NCBI GenBank assembly: GCA_028455995.1
Contig: JABELC010000010.1
Location: 1,142,001 to 1,206,000 of the forward strand
DNA from: Scleromitrula shiraiana
Lineage: Eukaryota; Ascomycota; Leotiomycetes; Helotiales; Sclerotiniaceae
Length of the DNA stretch: 64,000 bases
Reading direction: 5' to 3'
Shown here: positions 21,846-32,336 of the stretch, piece after piece
Layout: the number at the start of each line of letters is the position of its first letter
How positions within the stretch are numbered: position 1 is the first letter of the stretch
The notes under the pieces: generated by a model
Database searches by the model: none
Told to the model about the DNA's origin: nothing
The model's input: only the letters and a program-made list of their open reading frames with translations
Position numbers and translations under genes: made by a program

Positions 21846-24218
21846 CTTAATTGAAATTCTGACTCTTCTAAACTAAAGAGACACCCAAGCCTATAAAGAT
21901 AATGTTTGTAGTTGAGTTTTCGGTTATTTGTCGATAGAGAAAATTGTTGGTAGCTGGCTGATTGAAGATGAAAAACGTAAGAAGTATACCAACGAGTTTT
22001 GGGATCACTCTTTCCCTAACCATGATCTATCACCTCATCTGGAAGGAGTCACAATTCTCCTGATAACTTCTACTTGCACTAACTTGAAGCTTTTGGAGAG
22101 ATTGTTATCCACTGTTCTTGAGAATACACATTCTTTTTCAAGTTCTTTGTGATTAGTTTTTCCATCTCATGTCACAACTCAACTTCTGTAATACTCGAAG
22201 TGGTTTGTGAGAAAATTTCAATGGGTGTATAACTTGGAAAGCATCGTCAAATTCTCACGAACTCTGCTTTGTGCCCCTACATGAATGGCTACAAAAGTCG
22301 GGGGAGATAGATGCCTTTTGTATAGAGAGAAAGCTTCCATACCCGCCAAACGCGGCAATTGTGAGCGAGAGTAGACGCAAGAAAGTCTTGCAGAAAGCCA
22401 TAGTCGTCACAGCTGGGTTTTAAAAGACTACAAGATGATCTGGGAAAGAGAAGAATACCTCGATTTTAGAAGAGAAGTAAATAATTGTATATAGAAGTTG
22501 TAACAGTGACTAACCGCACTTCTTCTGTGCAACTGCACAAAACAGGACTTGATTATATATGGAGATATGCACTCTTTCCACAAAATATCTTTCTCATATC
22601 ATGCTCTTTTCATAAAATGGTAGAGCATATCTTCTCACACTTCTTTCTATGTATATAAACAGCACCTCCATAAAAAGCACCATCCATATATGGCCTCTCA
22701 GATTCTCGAACCATAAATATATTACCCCATCCACTCTCCACTCTCCACTCTCCACCCATCACATACCTCGTATCCGGACAAACCACTCGTTCCGTTCTGT
22801 TCGGCTCCCGACAATCAAACATCATGTCAGAATCCACAACCAACACTCCTACTACATTCGGACGCAGGTCAATATAAATAGCTAAGACACACGGTGAATT
22901 AGATTGGATTACGATAAACAATCATCATATAGATTGAACGAATTCATTCTTAATTTCTATATCGAATATAGATGTTAAGGTTGAATTGGTTCGAAATATA
23001 TTTCAATCTCTATGTTTGAGATTGATATTCAAAATGAATTTGATAAAATGTATATAAATATCTTTGTTTTAAATTGATATTCAAAATGAATTTGATCGAA
23101 ATATATTGAAATACGAGTATCTATGTTTCGAATATACATCAGAAAATGGATTAGCTCGATAACCTAGCGCTGTATATGGAAGTTTGTTTTGGACAACTCA
23201 ACACTTTTTACTTTTTTCAATTATTTTAGAGTACTAGTTGCATAATGCAATGAGAGCAATTCTTTCGGCAAGAATACTTAACGGGGTATATTTTATGGAT
23301 CAAGCTGAGTACAACAGTTGGTTGATACATGGGGTGGGGTTTGAGCCGCTGGGCTGAGATGGGATGGGATGGATGAGATTTTGCTGAGGCTGGAATCTAC
23401 ATTCTAGATGGTGAATGCTGGGTGTGAGGGTTGCTGGGGCTGAGAATGGATGATGGATGATGTATGTGGTGGTACTTGTACATGCCTACCTATGTGAAGT
23501 AGAGAAGAGAATGAGTGAGCGAGAGAGCATATTTTTTTCGTCAGTCAGACATACAACGGATAAGCAAGCAAATAAACAAACAAACTAATAAGTGATGAAT
23601 TGAAGCTTGAAGTTCGAAGTTCGAAGCTCGAAGCTCGAAGCTCAACGAGGGAAGAGAAATAAATAAACAAGATATAAACAAGTAAAGAGAGGTTCTTAAC
23701 CTCACGCACGCTAGATTTAGATATAAAGTCAAGAACCGGTGATTACACGACATGACATGATATAACCACTCTCGTAAGAAACAAAACACAAGCAGAACCA
23801 ATACTTCCATAATCTAAGAAGTTTCGGTTTGGTTTTCCCTCTCTACTCACAAACATCAATAACAATACAATAACGAAGAACAATATCTAAACCCATACAA
23901 ATATACACACAAACATGATAATCAACGGGTATCTAACATTTCTTTTCCTTTTTTTCAGTTGTTTCTCGAAAATATGACACATATAACGTACATAACGTAG
24001 AATAGATAGATAGATAGATATCATCAACCGTCCGTTCGTCCAACGTACACACAAACGATCTACCAAATTATAACGAATCGAATCGCTTTTTTTTGAGTTC
24101 CCCAAGAGCCCCCCAAAAATTTGTTATGCCCTTATATTCCCAGTAGTTTTTTATCTTTATATCTTTATTTCTTTCCATCCATCCATCCTAGTTGGTCGCC
24201 CACCCCACCGAAATTATT
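21846..24218. other. Intergenic region
   Basis: 2.4 kb. It includes the AT-rich minisatellite copy at 22935-23165, a GATGGATGA-rich stretch near 23350-23465, repeated GAAGTTCGAAGCTCGAAG words at 23605-23645 and a GATA run at 24003-24020. Frames at 21928-22152 and 22610-22921 show no family features. Confidence 0.5.
22935..23165. repeat. Dispersed AT-rich minisatellite, copy 2
   Basis: Repeated units contain GATATTCAAAATGAATTTGAT (twice, about 65 bp apart) and variants of TCTATGTTT(C/G)GA. The composition and core words match the arrays near 20.2 and 28.2 kb. Confidence 0.55.
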
Positions 24219-25373
24219 CTAAGCCATCGCATTAATCCTCTCCTCATAAGCCTCCCAAGCCTTCTCCTTGTATCTCCTCGCCTCATACACCGGATCCGCC
24301 GCATTAAGGATCCCCCTCCCCACAATCACGATATCGTTACCCATCAACCCGACAATGTTCTGCGGCGTATTATACTGCTGACCCTTGCCATCGCCCTCCA
24401 CATGTCCATTCTCGTCTTCTCCTTCGGGCGGCAATTGGCATCCGGGAGTCATGCTGATGAAATCATCATCCGCTTCCACGTTCAATGACTCTTGACTTAT
24501 AAACCCCATCACGTATTGCTTATGTTCCCTTGCGCTCGCAACACACGCATCGGTGTATTCCTTGGTCATGAAATTTCCCTTGCTAGACATCTGTGCCAAT
24601 ATTAATAGTCCCCTCTCCAAAGGCGCCTCATCAATCCCCGAAAAGGGCTCCTCCTCCAAATCGAAATCCATACGCGAGCGCGGCGAATTCGCTGGTTCAA
24701 AATGTTGCGATACAGTCGTGATAGATACGATACTTGCTTTCCTTCCGGCGCACGCATCGTCGCGATGTGCTTCTAAGCCTGCGGAGTCGCGGCGATCCGC
24801 GGTAATTTCGCTGGTCCGGTTTAAATCAATAGGTGTATTGATTTGGTCCTCGTCCGACTCGATACTTTCGGGTCGAGGTGTTCCAACTGATATGTCTGTC
24901 TTGACTTCGTAGCGTTTTCTTTCTCTCCATCTAATTGCTGCTTCGGCCATGCTGTCTACGCTTGCTTTTCCCGGTATCATATTAACATTTGTGATATGAC
25001 TCCATTCAATGATTTTCGCTGTGCCCTCTGTATATTGTAGCTGAACCGTATTTCCAATGTCACCGAATTTTCGGTCTTCGAAAATGAGAAAACCATAACG
25101 GCGTGCGAGTCGGTTGAGACGTGCTCCTGTTCCCGTTTGTGGGTTGTAATCCCAATTGTTGATGAGATCATAGTGGGTTTTTAGGACGACGATATGAGGA
25201 CCAACGTTATCTGCGAGTCGTAGAAGTTCACTGGCAGTGGATACATCGGCGCTGACACAAAGATTGGATTGTTTGAGGGTCATAAGTCGAAGGAGGTATG
25301 CGGATAAAGGGTGTACGGTTTTGGAAGCGCGATCCGTATAGGAGGTCTTGGTGATGTGATGAGTTGAAGACAT
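24219..25373 (-). CDS. pyrG: Orotidine 5'-phosphate decarboxylase
   Basis: Single exon, 384 aa. It catalyses the last step of de novo UMP synthesis (OMP to UMP plus CO2) in the cytosol. The active-site motif FEDRKFGDIG is at residues 98-107 (Asp100, Lys102, Asp105). LCVSADVSTA at about 38-47 and VVLKTHYD at 62-69 form the substrate pocket, and MTPGCQLPPEGEDENG is the phosphate-binding loop region. GNDIVIVGRGILNA near the C terminus completes the site. A low-complexity insert of about 100 residues (about 170-270) splits the domain between MAEAAIRWR and ERGLLILAQMSSKG; filamentous ascomycete enzymes are known to carry an insert here, while yeast Ura3 (267 aa) lacks it. A pyrimidine-rich tract (plus strand 25430-25505) lies just upstream of the start. 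Confidence 0.95.
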   Translation of the reverse strand: MSSTHHITKTSYTDRASKTVHPLSAYLLRLMTLKQSNLCVSADVSTASELLRLADNVGPHIVVLKTHYDLINNWDYNPQTGTGARLNRLARRYGFLIFEDRKFGDIGNTVQLQYTEGTAKIIEWSHITNVNMIPGKASVDSMAEAAIRWRERKRYEVKTDISVGTPRPESIESDEDQINTPIDLNRTSEITADRRDSAGLEAHRDDACAGRKASIVSITTVSQHFEPANSPRSRMDFDLEEEPFSGIDEAPLERGLLILAQMSSKGNFMTKEYTDACVASAREHKQYVMGFISQESLNVEADDDFISMTPGCQLPPEGEDENGHVEGDGKGQQYNTPQNIVGLMGNDIVIVGRGILNAADPVYEARRYKEKAWEAYEERINAMA

Positions 25374-28300
25374 GGTGAATAGAGAGATAATAAAATGAAT
25401 TTGAATAAATAAATGTTGTCTTTTGACTTATTTATTTTCCTTCCACTCTTTCTTATTCTCTTATTATCTTTTTCTCTATCTTTCTCTCTCTTTCTCTCTA
25501 TCCTTTTCAAGTAGCTTAGTTCAAGAGAGGTTGGAAGGAAAAGGGGGGAGAAGGTGGGAACTTATTTTGTTTAATGAATTTTGTTGTGCCTGTCGCGGTC
25601 GAGAATTAAATTTAGCAATTTTAAACGAAAGTCAATCAATACAAATGTCGTAGTTCTACGATAATAATTTCACCGCCCCATCATGCTAGACCTCAAAGAT
25701 TTCAAAGATTTCAAGGATTTCAAGGAACATCCAGATTCTATTACTATGTACAGTACACACGGTGATACACCAAAACAGTTATTACTGTATTGTACTAGCT
25801 AGAACTATACAACAATAAATTACCCGTAGCCGTAGACATCCCAAGCTTCTACCATAGCACGTACATACTATGTAGTTTTCTTTGCCCATTTAGATTGACT
25901 AATCCACTAGTTCTACTACTTTCTATCCTAGCCTCCTAATAAGTATAGAAAATCAAAATAAAGGAGCGAGATGTAGCTTCTTTTCTTCTCATCTTTTGTC
26001 TGATAGTAATTTCAAGTTTTCGAGGTTACATTTGACTTATATATTCCCGAGACAAATTTGGAACATCAATCAATCAATCAATCAATCAATCATGTTACAA
26101 ATGTACTATGATTCTCTCAAGGCTGCATCCGATCTTACAATATTCATATCCGGTATCTTGCACAAAGAAGTCTCCCTGCACTTTCGGTATGCCAAACTAC
26201 GACAGCTGCTACCGAGTAGTCGATGACGGTGCTAGACTGGGAAACTGAAAACAGAGACTTACCTATCCATCAAATCACTTCCGCGCACCGGAAATTCAGA
26301 TCTGTGGACGCAACTGCTAACATGATACGTATCTTCCTAAGCTGGCATCATCTCGGCGGGAATGTAATGAACGGCATGAAACAGAAGCATCCATGACCAT
26401 GCATTATTGTCTTCTCTCTCCATCTGAGCACAGTATGAAAGACGCTACGCGCCAGTTTCTCCAATATGGCATCACCGAGGCCATGCCATCTCACCTCTCA
26501 GATGACATCGAGGAACGCAGACAGAAGTTTCCGATCTAATTCTAACTATGCCTAATTACCTGATCAACGCACTTTAATCAGCTTCATTTCACACTTTAAT
26601 CAGCTTCATTTCAGCCAATAAGTAGAACCACTATTATGTGATGCTATACTATGAATACCAACTAGGTAGAGTTCAATTGGGTTAGTTAGTTAAGACTAGC
26701 TTCACTGGTGTAATTCCAGCTTTAGGAATGTTATTAGGCCAGAGGATAACAAAGCACCACGTATAGACTAGAAAGTACATTTTTGCATCTCTGGTCTCCA
26801 ATTCGCCTCTTTTCTTTACTTCGGGAACATTTTCTCATAAGTAAGAGAGGAACTACCATACCATATCATACCATACCATGACATGAAAAGACCCGAACCA
26901 AGAGCCCCAGCTCATTTTATCATCAGCACACTGAATTCCATCCATCGCAAGGCTTAATCATCAAATCGCCGGTACATTCCATTTATTATATTGTGATAAT
27001 CTTGGATATCGAAATCAACTGAAATAAACAACCAGGCGGTCTTGCGTCTAGTCTATCATTGCTGTAAGATCAATGAATGGTATACTAAAGAACATTACCT
27101 CTACATACTCTACTCTACTCTACTTCTTAATCAAGTTAGGCTAATTCATTCCATTCACTCGTCCCAGACGATCGACCGCCAGTGCTATCATCTTTCTCGT
27201 TGTCACTTCTCTACTCCGCTCTCAAACGAGCAGTTCTCGGATGATGTCGAGCAAATTGCTAGCTCGACGGTAGATCGTTCCGTGGGGGTTGGGGTGATAA
27301 TAGGGCTTGGTATAGAGCTTGGTATCCAATGCATGTGCAATGGATGCTGTTGTTAATGGGGAGTGAGTGAGTGTTACCGCTATTTGCTAAGAATAGGGCT
27401 GGATGGGTGCCTGGCGATGGCCATCTAGATGGTTGGGATTGGTTTCAGCTAGGGGGGTGAGTATATATATAGAGTTGAGTTAATATATCTATGGATGTTT
27501 GTTTGAGATATGGATGATTATATGATTGTTTAACTTGTTTTGGGAATGTTTGTTATAGATAAGACGCGGATATTCGAATAGTTTTGGATTGGTTTGGCTA
27601 TAGATGTTTATTAAGATATAGATGATTTAGAATCCACAGCTCGTAGTCTCGCAGCATTGTTGATGGTCACCTTGGTACACTACCTAGGTATCTTGGTACG
27701 TAATCCTCCCACTTGGCTTTGGCTGAACTATTTTGCTCGAGACTCAAGTAGATTTTATACAATGAACGAACAGCTCAGCTATCTAGTCGGAAAATGACCG
27801 ATCAGATACGCCGCCTCGCGAAAGACAGTACAATACAATACCTCGCCATGGCTACTACGTAGGTAGTATTGGTAATGGTTCGTTCAGCAATTGCTGGAAC
27901 CTCCTTCCTCCAGCTCCAAACCGGAGAGAAATCCTTCTCTCAACACAACATATCAAACTTGAATCCGGTTTTCTCAAGCCCCGCACCAACTAGTGTTTCA
28001 TTTGTAATTGGTACGTTCAGTTACTTTACATATCTGAATATGTCTATCAGCTTCCTGCTAACAGTGTGAAAGGGATTCGAGCTCTCGGGATTCTGAATGT
28101 TTGTTCAGTTTATATACATCCTAGTATATATCAATATGTTTTAGTATTTGGATGTTTATGTTCTATATAGATATTTAAATAATAGATATCTCAATCTTTG
28201 TGTTTTATAGACATTCAAAAAAATATATTTAAATATTTATATTCTATATAGATATTCAAATAAAAGATATCTTGATATCTTAATATTTATACTCTATATA

Positions 28301-29639
28301 GACATCACCAAAAAAATATCTTAATATTTATACTCTATGTAAACATTCAAAAGAAAATACATCCGAATATCTAAATCCCAAATAGACATTGAGACTTAAT
28401 AAACAGAATTCTTCTCCTCAGGTTCTAGTCCACACTACAATACAGTCCCCCTCACCCACCCTCCACCAACTCCTTCATCGGGCTATATGAGCAAAAACCC
28501 GTCCATTCGAATAATATGCCATCCCAACATTGAATATTCCCATAACCATGAATCCATCTGCTATCTCGCACAGCGCCAAGAATACAAGTGAAAATTGCTT
28601 CAAGACTGACTATCCCAAATCGTAATTCAATAAGCTCCGCAGACGGCGAGATAGGGCACCAAACCAAGCATACAACATACGTACACTCGCATGCATAACC
28701 TAGAGCATCCCGAACAAACCGAGGAACCAAACCCCCTCCATCGCACCCTGAAATTCCAGCTCTTAGACCTCTGTAGGAAGCTGTGGAAGACCCAATGTAG
28801 ATAGATGCGCGGTTGATGATTCGGCTTCTCAGGGACCCTCAGATAGATACTCCAGCTATCGTAAAGAATCATAGACAGAGGAGATTTGAAGTATTAGATA
28901 GAGAATTGGCGCCTCATCGCTTGATATATCAAGCAACACCTGCATCGGCGTGCAAATACCGAATAGCTTCGCGGGAAGAGAATATAACCCGAAACTGCCG
29001 ATTGAGCCATGTTTCCGCAAAAAGACACATCTAAATAGCGGTTACGCAGATGTCGAAAAGTTCGCGGGATATTGTTTAGGATTTGGCAAGCAATGAGTGG
29101 GATATGTAGTTGATTTGATTGTAAATGAGCGAAATAGCGAGTTAAAGTAGAAATGCTAGAGATTTGTATAGTATTTGATGTAGAGACAATGATCTGAAGA
29201 TGAAAGAAATCGAATTTGGATGTGAGGAGGCCGAGTAAATGGAAAGTCGAGAAAGAGATATATTCATTTTGAATTGAGAGAAAGTAGCCTTTAGTATGTT
29301 GTATACTAGTGTTGAAAGGAAAGAGCTTAGAAGATGCCAGAGTTGATTTGGTTTTGTAGAAAAGAAGTATGGCATCACACATTCACAATCAATCAAATCT
29401 GGGATCAAGGAACTATTTTTAACATCATATTTTTATGCTACTTTTTTTATTTTAAAAAGTGCGATCGATCTGTAATACATTAACACCGGCTTTTCCGGTA
29501 TAGAAAAGCAAACCGCAAATCTAACCACAAGAGCAAAATAAAACCATCCCACTAAAACACCAATCACCATCGTGTGAAATCACAATGAGGCGTCATCAGA
29601 TGCAAAAAGGAAATTCGTTCAAATTAAAAAGAAAATCGT
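25374..29639. other. Large intergenic region
   Basis: 4.3 kb between pyrG and Hsp70. It contains an ATCA run at 26068-26091, a CATAC-type run at 26855-26880 and AT-rich minisatellites at 27480-27630 and 28105-28395. Minus frames between 28452 and 29382 may contain a short spliced gene, but no model could be closed. No tRNA gene was recognised. Confidence 0.45.
28105..28395. repeat. Dispersed AT-rich minisatellite, copy 3 (clearest)
   Basis: About six units of 41-50 bp, each with a core of the type AATATTTATAYTCTATATAGACATTCAAA. Three consecutive units start AATATTTATA and share TCTAT(A/G)TA(G/A)A, so this is a true tandem array and not mere AT richness. A weaker relative occupies 27480-27630. 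Confidence 0.7.
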
Positions 29640-31721
29640 TTAGTCAACCTCCTCGATCTCAGCATCTTGAGTTGGCTCGGCACCACCCTCTCCTGATGTT
29701 GCCTTCTTGATTGCTGCCTCCAAATCAGCCTCTTGTTGTGCGTACTCCTCCTTGGTAGCAGTTTGGTTGTCGTCAACCCATGAGACAATTCTGTCAACAG
29801 TGGATTGCAACTCAGCCTTGAGAGCTGGGTCGGTGATAGATTTGGAGAGCTCGTGGTCAGCTTCGCTCAAAGAGCTTCTGATTTGGTAAGCCTTGCCCTC
29901 AAGAGCGTTCTTGGCAGCAACACGTTCAGCCTCGGCCTCATCCTCAGCCTTGTACTTCTCGGCCTCAGCCAACATACGCTCGATATCTTCCTTGGACAAG
30001 CGGCCCTTGTCGTTGGTGATAACGATCTTGTTGGACTTTCCGGTACCCTTCTCGAGAGCAGAAACGTTCATGATTCCGTTGGCATCAAGATCGAAAGTGA
30101 CCTCAATTTGTGGAACACCACGTGGTGCAGGTGGGATACCAGTGAGTTCGAATTTACCCAACAAGTTGTTGTCCTTGGTGCGTTGACGTTCACCCTCAAA
30201 GACTTGAATGAGCACACCAGGTTGGTTGTCGGAGAAAGTAGAGAAGACCTCAGACTTCTTGGTTGGGATGGTGGTGTTACGTGGAATGAGCTTAGTCATT
30301 TGTCCACCAGCAGTCTCAATACCAAGAGACAATGGGGCGACATCGAGAAGAAGGATCTCGTTGGTGGACTTGGATGAAGTGTCACCAGAGAGGATAGCAG
30401 CCTGAACGGCAGCACCGTATGCAACAGCCTCATCAGGGTTGATGGACTTGTTTGGCTCCTTTCCGTTGAAGTAGTCGGTGATGAGCTTCTGGATACGTGG
30501 GATACGGGTGGAACCACCAACGAGGACGATCTCGTGAACTCTGGATTTGTCGATCTTGGCATCAGCGAGGACACGGTCGACTGGGGTGGTGGTGGAACGG
30601 AAGAGGTCCTGGCAAAGTTCCTCGAAACGAGCACGGGTGATTGAGGTGTAGAAATCGATACCCTCAAAGAGAGAGTCGATTTCGATAGAGGTTTGTGCGG
30701 AAGAAGAGAGAGTACGCTTAGCACGCTCGCAAGCAGTTCGGAGACGACGGAGAGCACGGGCGTTGGTGCTCAAACTAAAAAATCATAAAGTCAGTAAATG
30801 TTCATGGAAAAAGATGAAAAATAGGGGGAAAAAAGGGGAATCGAACTCTTTCTTATGCTTTCTTTTGAATTCATTAACAAAGTGGTTAACAAGACGATTG
30901 TCGAAGTCCTCACCACCCAAGTGAGTGTCACCTGCAGTGGACTTAACCTCGAAGATACCCTCCTCAATGGTTAAGAGAGAAACATCGAAAGTTCCTCCAC
31001 CAAGATCGAAGATGAGAACGTTACGTTCACCCTCAACCTTCTTGTCCAAACCGTAAGCAATGGCAGCTGCGGTTGGCTCGTTGATGATTCTTAGAACGTT
31101 AAGACCGGCAATGAGACCTGCATCCTTGGTGGCTTGACGTTGAGAGTCAGTGAAGTAAGCTGGGACTGTGACAACAGCGTTGTTGACAGTTCCACCGAGG
31201 TAAGCCTCAGCAGTCTCTCTCATCTTGACCAAGACCATAGATGAGATTTCTTCTGGTGTGAATTGTTTATTCTCGCCCTTGAACTCAACCTCGATGACTG
31301 GCTTTCCGGCACGGTCAATGACCTTGAATGGGAAATGCTTCATATCGGCTTGGACCTCAGCATCTGCGAATTTACGACCGATCAAACGCTTAGCATCGAA
31401 GACAGTGTTGATTGGGTTCATGGCAACTTGGTTCTTTGCGGCATCTCCGATCAAACGCTCAGTATCGGTGAAAGCAACGAACGAAGGAGTAGTTCTGTTT
31501 CCTTGGTCGTTTGCAATAATTTCGATTCTGTCATCACGGAAGATACCTACACAAGAGTAGGTGGTTCCCAAATCGATACCGATACTATAAAATAATCAAG
31601 TTAGCATGTTGTTATTGTTGTTGTGTTATGAGAAATATATAAGAAGTATGCAAACGAGGCTGATGAGGGGTTATGGAAGATGGGGGGGGGGGGGGGGTGT
31701 AAAAACTTACGCTGGAGCCAT
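29640..31721 (-). CDS. Cytosolic Hsp70 (Ssa type)
   Basis: Three exons: 31721-31711 (11 nt), 31584-30847 and 30774-29640, giving 627 aa. Splicing produces MAPAIGIDLGTTYSCVGIF, the first ATP-binding motif. IFDLGGGTFDVSLL and IVLVGGSTRIPRIQKL are the other nucleotide-binding signatures. The substrate domain has the linker region LLLDVAPLSLGIETAGG, and the protein ends IEEVD, the TPR co-chaperone tag of cytosolic and nuclear Hsp70. The second intron starts with a weak GTTCGA donor between KHKK and DLSTNARALRRLR. The C-terminal GGxP-rich linker usual in Ssa proteins is missing, so it is about 20 aa shorter than typical; it may be a paralogue of the main Ssa. Intron 1 contains a run of 16 C on the coding strand. 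Heat-shock elements lie upstream. Confidence 0.94.
31682..31697. repeat. Poly-G tract inside Hsp70 intron 1
   Basis: Sixteen consecutive G on the plus strand (C on the coding strand), beginning 12 nt after the intron donor. Confidence 0.85.
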
Positions 31722-31940
31722 GTTGTATTAGATTGTAGTTGTGAAGTAAAGAGATTTGATAAAGTATTGGGGTATTGTTGCTTCTTTGATAAAATTCGAA
31801 GACTTTTTGTATGAAGAAAGAAGAGGAAGTGGTATCAAAAAAAGAGTTGTTTTGGAAATATGTAGAAGGAAGAAAAAGTTGGGTTGGAGGAAGACTTTTA
31901 AAGCTAAAGAATTACGATTCTACGATTCCAGCAGATTCGA

Positions 31941-31953
31941 TTCTGGAAGCTTC
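31941..31953 (-). promoter_or_regulatory. Heat-shock element (perfect three-unit)
   Basis: TTCTGGAAGCTTC is three alternating pentamer cores (TTC-nn-GAA-nn-TTC), the Hsf1 trimer binding pattern. It lies about 220-230 bp upstream of the Hsp70 ATG, which supports heat-inducible control. Confidence 0.75.
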
Positions 31954-31979
31954 CAAGACTATTTTTGGAAGGCGGTAAG

Positions 31980-31987
31980 TTCTAGAA
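31980..31987 (-). promoter_or_regulatory. Second heat-shock half element
   Basis: TTCTAGAA is a two-unit heat-shock core about 260 bp upstream of the Hsp70 ATG and 27 bp from the three-unit element. Together they form a plausible Hsf1 binding cluster. Confidence 0.6.
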
Positions 31988-32269
31988 ATCACTCGAATTT
32001 ACTACCACATTCAATTATTTTCTATTATTTTCCAAGCTTTACTTTGAATCCCCTCTTAAGTTAGTTTGATGATAACAATAATTAATTTTTGTAGGAATTA
32101 TTTATTGATACCCAACCTTCAAAATACATAGAAATTTATTGCCATATATTTAAGTATATTTCTATCATTTTTTTTTAAAGAAATTTTACATGTCAAATTG
32201 ATTATTTTGAGGCAAATACAATACAATAGAATTACAGTGATTCAAACGGTTGGTGGTAGCGATTAGAAT

Positions 32270-32336
32270 TATTCTGCCATTATTCTACCATTATTCTGCC
32301 ACTATTCTGCCACTATTCTGCCACTATTCTGCCATT
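32270..32336. repeat. 12-bp tandem repeat (ATTCTGCCACTA)n
   Basis: Five to six units of ATTCTGCCAYTA are directly visible, some with CC(A)TT variants. It is non-coding. Confidence 0.8.

Noticed and set aside
23605..23645. GAAGTTCGAAGCTCGAAG run as a heat-shock element
   Set aside because: GAA and TTC are separated by one base instead of two, so it does not fit the element; it is a simple repeat.
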